Below, piece by piece: positions 46,426 through 59,120 of a DNA stretch of 64,000 nucleotides; the first letter of the stretch is position 1; every line of letters starts with the position of its first letter. The position numbers and the translations under genes were made by a program. The notes under the pieces were generated by a model, which worked only from the letters and a program-made list of their open reading frames with translations, did not search any database and was not told where the DNA came from. Source of the DNA: Owenia fusiformis (lineage: Eukaryota > Annelida > Polychaeta > Sabellida > Oweniidae). The stretch spans positions 27,729,248-27,793,247 of the forward strand of contig CAIIXF020000003.1 in NCBI GenBank assembly GCA_903813345.2, written 5' to 3'.

Positions 46426-49400
46426 TTTTTACAATTGCGACGTATGTTCCAAATGTGGAAAGGAAAGCATGACTTATGGTGCATGGTATGACTCCCAAAT
46501 ATGAAGAATCTGTAACACAATATAGTGCAGCAACATTTGAACCAATATTTAAGGAGGTTGATGACTTGATTCTTTAAAAATCCCGTTTGCTGGGAAAAAC
46601 GTCGGTGTTTTGGGTTGAAATATGCCTCTCATTACGAGAGGTCAAATAACGTAAATATTTTCATTCGAACTTTTACATATATTTCATAAGACTCAAAACG
46701 TTAATGTAAGCATATTTACAATATACTGGATAATCATTGTGTCAAACATGATACTAATTCCAATTGTAATTTCTCGTGGTTAATTAGTGTAATTATATAA
46801 ATGTGCTTATTATATTTTGTTTATTATTTCAAATATTGGTCAAGCATATTCGACAAAATTTTGTGAATTATTTGAAAAAAAGCATAAATTCAAATATATT
46901 CTGTTTTTACTTTTTTAAGCTTTTATCTAAAGATTTAATACTTATCATCGCTAGGAGTCAAACAATAAATAATTGCCTATGTTTTATAAAATATAAAACA
47001 ATGACAAATACGTAAAATATATAACTATATATGTTTATATATTTAGGGGGCATTTCTAATAGTTTATAAGAGATAATCAAACGCCTTGCATTTCTCTTTC
47101 GACGTACGGTACGCCCCCATTTATTGATAGTTGACCCCTGACGGTGACAGTCCATATCTCAAAATAAATTAAGACCCATTTTGTTGATGTGCTGATTATG
47201 TAATTTTTGTATTTCTAAGAAAAATAATATCAAATTTATACCTGATAATCCTAAAACATATACTTAAAATGTATTTCATGTACTCCAAAATGTAAAAAGG
47301 GGAATTTAGTTTTTATTAATATTTTTGACCCCTGTTAATGACACGCATAATTCAGCCTAAAACCCCGAAGAACATTAAACGTGTATAATAAAAAAAACAA
47401 TACTGTGTAGGTATGTAAATATTAGGCCAAATATCGCTGCTTTATATTGTGTTACCAGCTCCTTGATTAAAGGCCTGGGGCAACAAGGACTGCAGAGAGA
47501 AAATTCGAAAATGTTTATTCTTTCTGAGCTATCAGGTCAATATTTGGCTTAACACCTTCTTTGACATACCTATTTTTATATGTATGGATAAACTATCAAT
47601 TTCAGCATTAAGAAGTATTAATTTAGTTCAAAAGCTTCTATAAAGGGAGTCCAACTTATAGATTTTAAAGATCCACCAATTTTCAAGAGGAATATCAGCT
47701 GAAATAAAGTTCATCCAGTTTTTTGTAGATAATGAAAATATATGTTAGTCTTGATAAAATATCCAAAGTTGAATATATTTTGACACTGGTCGATGATCGT
47801 TAAATGACCCCCTGTACTAATTGTTGCACCTTTAAGCGTCCTTGGAATTTCATACTATGGACTACTATGTTTATGCGTATCGATGTACGTTACACGAACG
47901 TGAATCGAAATTTGGCGTTTCGAAAATTGTACTTATACTTATAGAAGTGTATAATATTCAACCGATCAATTCTTGTGCTCTTCTCACAGAAAATGAATTG
48001 TTTTCTTCTAGTATGTCTTGTTAATAAGCATGATTGTATAATAATCTGAATTCATGCCACGTATCACCATGATCCACAACCCATAACTACGAGATTACGG
48101 GTTACCCTTATAAATTAAAAAACGTGTTAATAAGCGATGGCTCCTTATAAATGGATAGATTCAGAGCTGCGCACCAAATAATGGCATAGCACACACACTT
48201 TATACATTATAAACATTAGGGATTTAAAAACAGGCCGTTGTTGCGAAATCTCTCTTTTGTGGTTTTTTAATACTTACTGCAAGGTTGATGTTTGCAAATA
48301 ACCTGTCTATCACCAGTCTCAGAGTTGTTTATCTCTTAACAATACAATCCTATTAATTAGAATTTTCATGACACATGGCACAATGCATAGAGAACGTACC
48401 AAGTCGGGGGAGAGATTACTTACGTACACACCAAAGTGATTATTACCTACATGAATTCTGCAATGTCGTACATCTTATCGAAATAATTAATATTATGAAA
48501 TAGTCATAAATAACGCCGTGTGATAAAAGGCGGATATCCGCATCGATGTTGAGATCTAGACGGAAACGGAATGACAATGTAGATATTATTTTGTATATGA
48601 TATATTTTCTTATTCGAGCTAGATGTTTGAAATTTTGATTTTTGGGGCCATTTGATATTACATTATCTGTTATCCTGTAGGCTCTTTAATGCTCACTAAT
48701 AGCCTAACATCGAATAATTATTTTTTGCCATTAATATTTACTTTTTAAGCTATTCATAATAATTGTTCACAACCATTTTATGATTTTAACGGTTTTAACA
48801 GCATCTCATACGTTTCATTTTGTTATTCCTAATCTTTCTCCAATTACCTCTCTTTGGTAAAAGATTAATGCCTTATGCACTTCCTCTGTAGAAAATAATT
48901 ATAATTGTCTTTTTGTTTGATTAAGATCATACAAAGCTCACTCAAACAGTTTAGCCGAATGGATGTGGTAATTGCATCTTATCTATAATTGTATGCTATT
49001 GTATTCTTTCTATTTTGCCACAAAATAATGTAATAATAGAGATTACCTTTTCTGCGCGTTAATAATTTAATTTAGAGGAGATATAAAACAAGGGCAGAGA
49101 GACTTTGCGAGGGTCGTTTAAATAATACAAAAGCTTTTTATATTATTTTTGTCGGCGTGTAAAAAATAGCCCAGGTACTGTGAACACTGGGTGGTTCAAC
49201 ATATCATTCTCAGAGTAATATGTAAACTTTTTCAACTTTAGGATTCCTTCAGTGGTAAATAGTGTATTTCAAGGTACTTTATTAAGCTACAGCCCATGTT
49301 GATGGATACTGAAGGAATTGTTATATCAGAATGCTACTAGATACCATGAACAGGTAGCTTTAGAAACTGTTGACATACCTGACGCCCCCCCCCCCCTCCA

Positions 49401-49524
49401 ACAGATTATATATGGTTGGGAGATGTACAGCACCTGTGGTAAATCAAAGTTCAAGAGTTACCTTTTAAATATCTCATAATATTTTTTCCGTTAATTTTAT
49501 TTTTCCAAAGGAAGATAATAAATG
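46426..49524. other. Intergenic, no gene seen
   Basis: AT-rich; short frames without domains. A polyC run lies at about 49383-49396. Confidence 0.35.
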
Positions 49525-49890
49525 TGTATATTCCCCGGTGGGGTTCTTACCAAAACGACTATCATGGCCAAGGTATGTTATTAGGGCTTTGTGCTATTTC
49601 CGTCTCTAGAAAAGGTAATATCGATCTCTCTCTTCTAGCGCCGTCTATTTAACAATAAACTACTCAAAACTGTTCAACATTCCAAGAATTCAAAATCAAC
49701 TAGTAGTAACACAATATAATGAACTTTATTTCATTTTAAAGAATGCACATAACATAACATATTAAACATGACCAAACCAATATACAAGAAATCAAGCTTT
49801 ACAGTTGAATAGTGCAATGTAAGTTTGAATTCATCATGGACCATTCACCTTTCATCGGAGTCAGTGTGGGTTTTAAGTAAAAAGGACCAT
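49525..49890 (+). repeat. tcatggccaagg repeat, left copy
   Basis: Shares ttattagggctttgtgctat, ctcaaaactgttcaacattc and cattcacctttcatcggagt with 55450-55760, in the same orientation and order. A third, diverged copy is at 9780-9960. Confidence 0.75.
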
Positions 49891-50587
49891 TTTACTGGCT
49901 GCTAAAATAACTAATGGCCGAATGATATACCTATTGCCTAGTACTCATGGTTTATACATTACAAAAAGCATATTAGCCAAATTAATCAATTACAAATCAA
50001 TACATTTAAGAGGTAAATTTTAAAGATTTGGATAATGAAGGTAACAAAATTTAATTTCTTTTTAGGGAACATACCTGTAAAATTGATACATTTATTAGGG
50101 ATATACCAGTGTAACCCTTACGACAATGGTGATATATTTTTAAATTACAGAAATAGAAAATTAACACCTCTATGAAAAGCTCGTTTGTTAACTTCACGTT
50201 TGACAAGTGTTCTGTATTAAATATGAAGGACGCGGAATGACGATATATGACGCTTTACGACTTAGTAATCCTTAACATTGGGTAAGACTACAATATAAGC
50301 CAAAGTGGTTTAAACTTTAGATGGGGACTTTAACGTTTCGTTATATCAAAATAAACATGAGAACACCTTTTTTAGAATAAGCAAATAAAAAAATACCACA
50401 ATCCATTGGAAATAATTGCGTAATTTTCGATTCAAAACGTGTCAAAATGCGAAAATGAAAAAGATATGTTTTTAATGGAAAAACGTTTCAAAAATTCACA
50501 AATATTGTTGGGGTAGGGGTAACACTTTAAGTGAAAAAAGTAAGAGAAAATGTCCTGAGTGTACCAATATTCGAACCAATGTAACTG

Positions 50588-51187
50588 GATAACGGCAACT
50601 CCGCGGAGTAGCAAATCCCAACGAACAAAATATCAATTACCGAATTCCAATCAATTATACTCATTACTTTGGTTAAAATTGAAAAAATTACATTTTAGAA
50701 TTGTGAATTCCTGCAAAGCAGCCATTTTGAATTTTCTGAGGTACAAATCTGAAAAATAATACCATAATTGTGATCTACTCCAAAAATCCTTCAATTTGAG
50801 TATAATATAGCCATACTTTGAAGGGATCGAAAAATTATTGCGAAATCGACGTACATTAGACGGCCATTTTGAATTTTACGAGGCTCGAATCAGAAAAAAG
50901 ATACAAAATTTGCAATCTACTCTTAATTGCCTTTCATTTGAGTATAATAAAGCTATACTTCAGAAAGATCTAAAAATTAGTGAACATTTCTGTTTTCCTG
51001 ACCCCCAATATACGGCCCCTGGGGGTCAGGATGAAAAACGCGGAATATATGTGAAATAGATAAATGTTGTGAATATACTACCAAAATTTCAAATAATAAT
51101 ATTAATTACTTTGGTTTAGAATGAAAAATTTATGATTTTTGCGAAAAAGTCCCGTCATTTTTAAAGCGGCGGCCATCTTGAAATTTT
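50588..51187 (+). mobile_element. Dispersed tccgcgga element, copy 2, right end lost
   Basis: Closely matches 19564-20160 (from ggcaactccgcggagtagca to aagcggcggccatcttgaaa) with small indels. The GGAC tail and right end are missing where LINE A debris begins. Confidence 0.8.
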
Positions 51188-51269
51188 TTTCCCTATTGTT
51201 AACAGTAGTTAATAAGCCCAAAGTGGGCTGGGTAAAATTGTAATTAATTTTCATATTTTATAATTAAAT

Positions 51270-51917
51270 TGTAAAATAAAATGTCTTTACTTTTTGTCAG
51301 CTTTGAAATTCAATTTAATTTTTTCAAGTAAATTATCTTGGTTAAATGACTGGTAAAGAGAAGTGTTGTCTGCGTATATGTGATATTTACTGTGTAAGTT
51401 TTCAGGAAGATCATTTATGTAAACTGGGAACAGTAAAGGACCGAGAATTGATCCTTGGGGGACGCCTGAGTTTTATAATTCATATCTGAAAGGTTCGATT
51501 ATTGTCCATCAAGCACTTCGAATTCTTTGACACGTCGATATGAGAGATACGTGAGATATGAATTTAAAAGGGATATGATGGAAGGGCCAATACCATATGA
51601 TTCTAACTTTTTGGCAGTAATGAATGTGGTGTGTCAAATGGCCAGGAAGAAAACCGCTTTGTAGACTGTAAAACCGATCATTTCTGAAGAGATGGTCAAA
51701 TATTCTATTGAAGATAACGCATTCAGCTATTTTTGACAATCAACAAAGAAGAGTAATTTGACGAAAATTTTTGACACCAGTTTTATCACCTTTCTATGAA
51801 TTGGCAAAATGTGACCAAGCTTCCATTTTTGTGGAAATGAATTAAGGGTAAAGATTTTGTTTATTAATTTTGATAAAGGCGGCGCTGAAAGATCTGGCGC
51901 TGCCATTTTTAACATGC
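51270..51917 (-). pseudogene. LINE A (jockey/CR1-like) reverse-transcriptase fragment, downstream half
   Basis: On the minus strand: NSFPQKWKLGHILPIHRK, then after a frameshift LSKIAECVIFNRIFDHLF, then SGVPQGSILGPLLF, VYINDLP and YADN. These are reverse-transcriptase motifs in the right order, but the catalytic YADD is YADN (codons 51376-51365) and frames are broken. Dead copy; the upstream half is at 54839-55445. Confidence 0.82.
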
Positions 51918-54834
51918 TTTTTGTTTGTTTGTTTGTATCTTTATTTCCTCCAATTCTGAAGAGTACAATTTCTTATAAAATAAAATAAATTAGCAAAAAG
52001 TTATATACATTATATACATATAAGGAACATAATCAGTAATCACATCACATCCAGAGCACCCCCTATTAAACGGCCGGACGCCAGGCTACCGCGTTGACCC
52101 GTAACCGCAACAGGCCCAATGCTCTGGAGTTATTTTGACTATTTGAGATACGCAAATTACATTCTGCTTTCACATGTATACATTTTATGAACATTCTTCG
52201 CAATTAATATGTACTGATCAGGTGCCAATTGTTCATTTTCACCAAATATTAGTCTTAGAATTTGCTCATTACTTTGATTCAATATCAGCGAGTGATTTTT
52301 AACTATATCTAGAATGATTTTTCGTTCGGCTGAGAAATATTTACATTTTAACATGAAATGTTCCAAGGTCTCATCCTCTTCACCACAAGCTTTACATAGT
52401 CGCCCGTTATGTCTGTCTTTCATGTCGCCCCATTTGCCTGTGATAGCACATAGATTACTCCCTCCAGTTAGTAGGATCATCATTGTCTTACATATGCGAA
52501 TATATTGGCATTCGCGAAATGCAATTTTCCACCACACTATTGGTGTGCCAAAGCGTATTACATTCCTATATAGGGAAGCGTTGTGATTGAACATACACTG
52601 TATTTTCCACTGCCACATTGCATATTCTCTTGTATTATCTGACACCATCTTCTTCCATTCGCATTTACTTGGTACCATTCCTGTATCTATCATATCATAT
52701 ATTTTGTGCTGAATGCCTAGACGTTCAGCTACTCTCATGCAATCACCAATAGGGGACACTAAAGCTAGATCACGTGTTCTGTACGCTATGATTCTCATTA
52801 TCGCGATCATCTTATATACATTGTTCATTGGTAGAGATAACAATTGCCACACTAACATGATTTTGTCTACTACGATCTTTGACGTTACGTCTCTCCAACC
52901 AAGTTGTTGTATGGTTGCCTGGTTGCTGGTCGTGATAGGAAGCCCTTGTATCTTCTTTGCTATTCCCCTGTGTGCTGTCTCTAGCCTGTCATAGTCAGTA
53001 TCTTTAAGAGGCAAAAGACTCATTCCATACGTCATAGTGGGGAAACATATTGACCAGCAAATCTTTGACGCTGTTAGAGGATTTGTTGGATTGTTATTGC
53101 TGGCTGTAGTTCCTAAATAGGCAATCATTGCTCGTCTTCCTTTCGAGATACGTGTGTCCATGTATTCTTTTACTGAATTGCTATTTGTAAGTGGCAGCCC
53201 AACATGATCTATTGAATTCTCGATGGGAATAATGTGATTCCCTAATTTCAGAATTGGTTTTGGGGGGTTTCTCTCTCTACTAAACACAACGGCCTTACAT
53301 TTCTTTGGGTGAAACTGAAATCTCCATTTGCAGCTATAATCAAAAACTTTACGCAGTAGAACCTGCATTGTATTACCATGATATGCTAATAAGTTCATGT
53401 CATCAGAAAACGTGGGGCAGCTACATACAACATTTCCTATAGAACATCCAGTCATACTATCACATATCTCATTTAATAGTTCATTGGTGTACCTTGCGTA
53501 TAATTCCATTGACCAAACACCACCTTGGTGCACACCCTGCTCCACAGGAAACAGATCTGAAATATTTGCATTTTCACTTAGAAACCGAGATATTGCTTGG
53601 GGAATATTTAAATCCTCTTTAACTGCTTTAAACATTGAGTCTATGTTCACATTCAATTTAATAGCACATTTATATCCATCATAACAATTTCTTAGCATTC
53701 TCCATAGTTTGCCGTTTATTCCCTGTTTATACATTTTATGATACAACCCAATATGCCAAACGCCATCAAAAGCTTTTTTAATGTCTAATGACGTCACAAT
53801 GACATTATTACCGTTTTCTAAACCTGTTGCTATTGCTTCTCTTGTAACAAGAGATGTGTGAAGACTAGAACATTTGGCCTTGTTAACACCTTGCATGTTT
53901 GAAACCTCTTCTGTTTGTGCACATAATTGGCTTCTTGACATCATAATTCTCTCGAACATTTTCATGTACGTGGTCATCAATGTAATGCCACGATGGTCAT
54001 CTTTTGATAAGATGTCCTTGTTACCACCCTTGAAGAGAGGTATGAGCAGTCCTAGCTTAAAACTTTCTGGGACATATTCAGTGCGTACCATCTCATTGTA
54101 CAGAAGTGTTAGAGCTTGGATTAATAAATCTCCCCCATTCTTAATGTGCTCCGGTGTAATTTGATCCCACCCGGGAGCTTTCCCATTTTTTTACTTGGAT
54201 GTGATTAGATGTACTTCATTGCACGTTAATGCCTCTGTGAAAGCTCCGTCGTCATTGTTAAAACTGTCTCGTTTCATTTCATCTACTTCATTATTAATCA
54301 TCTTTTCAAATTCGCTGTCATATGGTGTATCTTTCTTGAGGGACACTAGCTTCTCAAAATAGGACTTCCATTCCATTAGTACTTCATCGGGCTCAGTGAG
54401 CACTAGTCCTTCATCATTTCGTATTGCGATGGATTTACACAAATTACCCTTGCGTTGTTTGATCAAGTACCAAAACTTGTTTAAGGATAAATCTGCAGCG
54501 TCATCAATTTCCTTTTGACACTTAATTTCAAAATCATATTGAGCCCTACGGATTGCCTTTCTAAACATTCTTTTTGCGTCCTTGTAAGCCTTCCAATATG
54601 CATTTTCTGGCTCTCTAGATTTTCCATAGAACTTCCATCTATTCCACGTCATTTTCTTTTGTTTCAAGCATTCTTTTACAGTCTCCGTCCAATATGGTTT
54701 TAAATGTTTGTTGAACCTTGATTTTGGTAAGGACTGGGAGGTTACATCATTAATTATATCGGACAATTCATTAAAAAATAGTTCAATGTCCATGTTTGAC
54801 ATACTGCCACTTTTATTCATATCTCGTATCTCGT
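51918..54834 (-). mobile_element. LINE B, 5'-truncated non-LTR retrotransposon nested in LINE A
   Basis: Full extent of the insertion on the minus strand. The 3' end is at 51918, with AATAAAG then a short (CAAA)n/A-rich tail; the 5' end is truncated at 54834. It is flanked by ATGC on the top strand (51914-51917 and 54835-54838), a target-site duplication. Removing it restores a continuous LINE A reading frame. No endonuclease domain is included. Confidence 0.85.
52157..54820 (-). pseudogene. LINE B reverse-transcriptase ORF, interrupted by one in-frame stop
   Basis: Two frames, 54820-54191 and 54190-52157, are in the same phase and separated only by TAA (54193-54191), at a point where related proteins carry a Leu before KNGKAPGWDQI. 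A TTA-to-TAA change is the simplest cause. Seen: pre-RT segment (KPYWTE...RRAQYDFE...KFWYLIKQRKG), KNGKAPGWD, LIPLFKGGNK, SLDIKKAFDGVWH (first catalytic Asp), EQGVHQGGVWS, TFSDDM (FSDD instead of the usual F/YADD, both Asp kept), a thumb region, and a C-terminal zinc knuckle (CKACGEEDETLEHFMLKC). More than 850 codons are otherwise open, so the insertion is young. The N-terminal endonuclease is missing. A jockey/CR1-group LINE is likely; clade not resolved. Confidence 0.85.
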
Positions 54835-54838
54835 ATGC

Positions 54839-55445
54839 TGTTACTGATCTGATCAGGACCCGTGACTTTGTTTGACTGGATAAAATATTGACAATGTTTT
54901 CAGTTCTTGGGTCTATGTGGATGTTACATAAATCATCATTACGATGAAAATTTTTAATAAAATGAGATAAAAATAAATTAGCCGTGTCATGGCCTTTAAC
55001 AATATATTTCCCATGTTGGTCAAAAAGTTATGGTATTTTTGATTTGCCGAGAAGTTTGGATATTATGGCCCAGTATGACATACTGCCATATTTAAAAGTT
55101 GATAATTTCTTTCGCATGTTTCAGTCAAATGCATCTTCAGCCTCATTTATTGCTTGATTCACGAGGGTATATTGTTCATTATATTTGTTTAAGTATGTGA
55201 AATTGTGAGATTTTCGATATTTGGAATTGTTTATTCCTTTTGTTAATCATAAGCTTTTTACATTAACGATAGTATTAGGAATTCGGTCCAAAAATTGTCA
55301 AAAGCTTGTTGCTAAAATTTTCAACAAGGATTTCGATGTTGTTTGAAGGTTCAATGAGGTCATCAAATCGGGCTCTCCTGGTGGCAAGAGATAGGTCCCT
55401 GCGGTCCCTCGGGTTATACACAGATTTTCCTTGGGATAAACTCTG
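54839..55445 (-). pseudogene. LINE A fragment, upstream half (pre-RT region)
   Basis: Minus strand reads debris such as ATRRARFDDLIEPSNNIEIL, MSYWAIISKLLGKSKIP, HGKYIVKGHDTANLFLSHF and, one frame over, KVTGPDQISNS at the junction. This is the linker and pre-RT region expected just before the fragment at 51270-51917. Two in-frame stops and at least one frameshift. Confidence 0.75.
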
Positions 55446-55449
55446 TATC

Positions 55450-55760
55450 CAAGACCCTTATATATTCCCCGGTCGGGTCCTTACCGAAAGGACTTTCATG
55501 GCCAAGGTATGTTATTAGGGCTTTGTGCTATCTACGTCTCTAGAAAAGATAATATCGATCTCTCTTCTAGCGCCATCTATTCAACAATAAACTACTCAAA
55601 ACTGTTCAACATTCCAAGAATTCAATATCAACTATGACTTTGAGTATAGTCAATATACAAGAAATCAAACTTTTACAGTTGAATAGTACAGTGTAAGTTT
55701 AAATTGATCATGGGCCATTCACCTTTCATCGGAGTCAGTGTAGGTTTTAAGTAAAATAAC
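55450..55760 (+). repeat. tcatggccaagg repeat, right copy
   Basis: Direct copy of 49525-49890, starting tatattccccgg. Together the two copies bracket the LINE nest. Confidence 0.75.
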
Positions 55761-56024
55761 CCATTTTAAGAACATAAAATGAAGTATTCAAGATCATTTC
55801 TTACTAGAAGTCATTCTAGCTTACTCATCTCGACCTATTGCAATATAAATGTTACAACTGAATTGACATATGTTAATATACGACACTTAAGGGCACAGTC
55901 TTATCAACGTTTAAGATAATGTTTTGTGGGACAAGGAGATAGTGAAGACAAACCGTACTTAGACAACAAGTCCCCAAGTTGGCATCGTGCTCTATCAACT
56001 GTCATATTACACTCTATGCAGACT

Positions 56025-56655
56025 GTGCTATACATAGTTCAAGCGGTACGGATATCATGTGAGCAAGGTGCGGATATTAACGGTGATTTTTGAATTTTTT
56101 AAACAGCATTCATTCAATATTGGTGATCGAGATGACCTATCAATACAAATTATATTTGCATTTTTAGAGTAAAAAAATTTCTGTGTGATTTATACAAAAT
56201 GGGAAAGATTTTACAAAAATGTGCTACCTCTAAACATGCGGTTCGGATGTCCGCGGATGTCCATAAAGTGACGATATTTGCACCACTTGTTTAGAGGTAG
56301 CACATATCTGATAAATGTTTTTAATTTTTTTTTAATTCACATAGAAAGCTTATGACTTTCAAAAATGCAAAAAATAATTTTTAATAACTCTGATCACTAA
56401 TACTGAATGAGGCTGTAAGCTATGTAACAAAAGCAGTAATTACAAATTCTTGAATACTAAGTGCGTGTTTAAAGAATGAAGAATACAACTAAAGACAAAA
56501 TTTCTCTTTTATTAGGTATCCTCGGCAAATGGATGACAATAATTGAGTACCCAACATGCCTTAGTATATGAAATATCACAAATTCAAATTCAAAGTGACC
56601 GTTAGTATCCACACTTGCGCACGTGATATCCGCACCACTTGTTTTCGTATAGCAC
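56025..56655. mobile_element. About 630-bp MITE with long terminal repeats and internal hairpin
   Basis: Left tgctatac...aagcggtacggatatc pairs with right gatatccgcaccacttg...gtatagca, about 65 bp per arm with mismatches. Inside, tgctacctctaaaca pairs with tgtttagaggtagca. Partial relatives lie in the first intron of esterase gene 2 (about 58590-58960 and 62715-63000). It ends about 45 bp before the dead exon 1 copy. Confidence 0.65.
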
Positions 56656-56702
56656 TCTGTATAGGGTGTAGTAGTACTGATTTATTAAGCTGAAATTTAA
56701 AA

Positions 56703-56748
56703 ATGGCGAGGGATGTCAATCTATTTCTTATATTGATATTTTGTAAAT
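56703..56748 (+). pseudogene. Decayed copy of the esterase first exon
   Basis: atggcgagggatgtcaatct... encodes MARDVNLFLILIFCKS, clearly homologous to the first exons at 12543, 58218, 61881 and 62406. The conserved splice donor (g|gttagta) is lost; the sequence reads through gtaaatctgaag into random codons. Probably inactive. Confidence 0.7.
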
Positions 56749-57047
56749 CTGAAGTCTTTTGGTTTTACCAGTATTCTTTTTCTTTCACGCAAGTTTTCTC
56801 ACTAACTAGAAGAGCTTACTTTAATCTGAATCTGCTTTCATGGTTAACTGAGGAATGTGTCTGGAATCATAGGAAAGTCAAATTGTTCAAGAACCATATC
56901 AATTCTTGAGTTTTTTTTAATATTTCACCACTTTTTCAATAGTTCTAGCTCTGGGTTTTTATCATGATCCTTGAAAAAACAAATTCCGAAAGGCAAATCG
57001 TTTTTTTATATCTCTTAATAGGTTTTCTGAGAAATTAGAGTTAACTG

Positions 57048-59120
57048 CTCGGCTCTTTACTCAGCTATCTATATCTAGATCAAATCAATCTTGAGTCTTA
57101 GATTTAACTTTCAATTGTTCAATTTACCATTCTAGTTATATTACATGTATATATTTGACGCTAACATAGTTAACGGTTTATGGGAATAATACATCATGCT
57201 ATAAGCGAGTTGCGAAATCTCTCTGATGAACTTTGGACTTTGTTTATATTTTATTGTATTTTATAACTCAAGCAATGTTTATTATTTCAACTGAGACTTT
57301 CACCATATACATTCGTTTTATGCTGAACTCATATTCGGTCATGACGGGCTCATCCTTACTCCTGTTAAGACCGAATTGACTAACATTTACTCAAACATGT
57401 ACAGGGTGTCCAATTAATAAGATGAACAATTTTTTTTACTCTCTTAGTGTTGCACCAATTTTTATAAAACATTAAGGAGGTTTTAACCCAAACCTTTTAA
57501 CCTTTATTTCATAAATTTCAAGCTTTGCCCATTCGATTGGCATGGTTACTATAGCAACCAAAACAAACAATTGCAGTAATAGTCATAAAGATAATTACGC
57601 ATTTTTGAATGCAAAAGGACAAATTAAATTCAACTGACATACATATGTTACCAATGTGATATGGTTGTTAGGTGACTTCTGTGATAACATAATGATTTTT
57701 TGTTGTATTTTATGAGGTCATCGATATATCTTTCTTAAACATGTTCTTCAGGTTGGATTATTAAATCACAAAAATATTTTTTCTTCTTTTCACAACCTTT
57801 ATTTTACTAGGACGTTTCGGATCCTGTCTGGATCCCTTTTCAACTGTATAAAAACTGAACTGAAGCGCTACAATACAATGAAATAAAAACACTATTACGT
57901 CATATTAATTCACCAAAAAAGTATGATAATAATATGAACAGGGATCAAGAAAACTATAAATTGGAGGGAATTTGGAATGAATTTTTGGTGAATTAATCCA
58001 GCCTTTTTGTTGTTTCAGTTACTATACTAACCATGAGTCACACCAATCAAATAGGACATTTTCGAAGTTTGCAGAATCCATGTGAAAAGGTTTATTTTGC
58101 ACCTTGTACAAATGACATTAAGATTGGTGCGATATTAAGAAAGTTACAGTTTCATTCATCTTATTTATTGCTCACCCTATACATGTCCTGGTTGAGCTAT
58201 TAAGCTGGAATTTCACAATGGCGAGGGGTGTCAAATTACTTCTTATATGGATATTGTGCAGAGGTTAGTATCTTTATGCAAAAAAATCCTGTATCGTTTA
58301 TATCGGATATATAAAAGCATGAACGAATTTACAACCCCATCCTATTCACATAATCCACGAAGATAAAGACTGAGTGCATTATCAGAATGGGTTGGTATAT
58401 ACACGATTGCTTTAACGAATATGATGCAACAAACTAATTTAACAAAATCATGATTCTAGAATAATTATGCGCATAGCTGATATCCTAATATTTGGAGAAT
58501 ACTAACTGAAGGCAGGCAACTTTAATTCACAACAGTGGTGCTCAGTAGCACTAATAACATGTAATAATCATCCTATGTAGATTGTACGAAAACAAGCGAT
58601 GTGGATATCATGGGCGCACGGTGCGGAAATTAGGGGTCATTTTTGAATATGGATTCGTGATATTTCACAAACTAAGGCACGTTGGGTATTTAGTTATGTT
58701 TCATAGTGAAAGTTGAAAGGTTTCAGTGTGGTTTTATACAACATGGGAAACATCAAACGAAAATGTGCTACCTCTGAGCAAGCGGTGCGGATATACGTTA
58801 AGTGACGATAGCTGCATGCTTGTTCAGAGTTTCAAGATATCTGACCAATGTTTTCATTCTTTTAAAATTCACACAGAAAATTTATGAGTCTCAAAATGCA
58901 AAATGGGTCATCTTGATCACCAATTGAAGGCTGTAAATGGTGTACGTCTTTGAGATGATAATACATTTTAAGATATCTTTTTGAGTACATTTCAAATCAA
59001 TTCTCAATATAAAGCGTTCACGAAAAGGTATCTGAAATGTCTAAGTGCGATGTTACATAAGTACGTTAAGATAAACTTGTCCTTAACAATCTTGGAACAA
59101 GATATATAATCAATAATATA
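57048..59120 (+). repeat. About 2-kb segmental duplication, unit 1
   Basis: Aligns in order with 60499-63175: ctcggctctttactcagcta start, MITE, exon 1, intron sequence, and end tatataatcaataata. A mariner-like element is inserted exactly at the end of this unit. The unit carries esterase first exon 1a. Confidence 0.8.
57402..58179 (+). mobile_element. TA-flanked MITE upstream of exon 1a
   Basis: Left cagggtgtccaattaataag, right complement cttatttattgctcacccta. TA at 57400-57401 and 58180-58181. Its right edge is 37 bp before the start codon of exon 1a, so it contributes or borders the proximal promoter. Confidence 0.75.

Noticed and set aside
52314-54164. Plus-strand frames opposite LINE B
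   Set aside because: Antisense of the reverse-transcriptase frame; no independent support.
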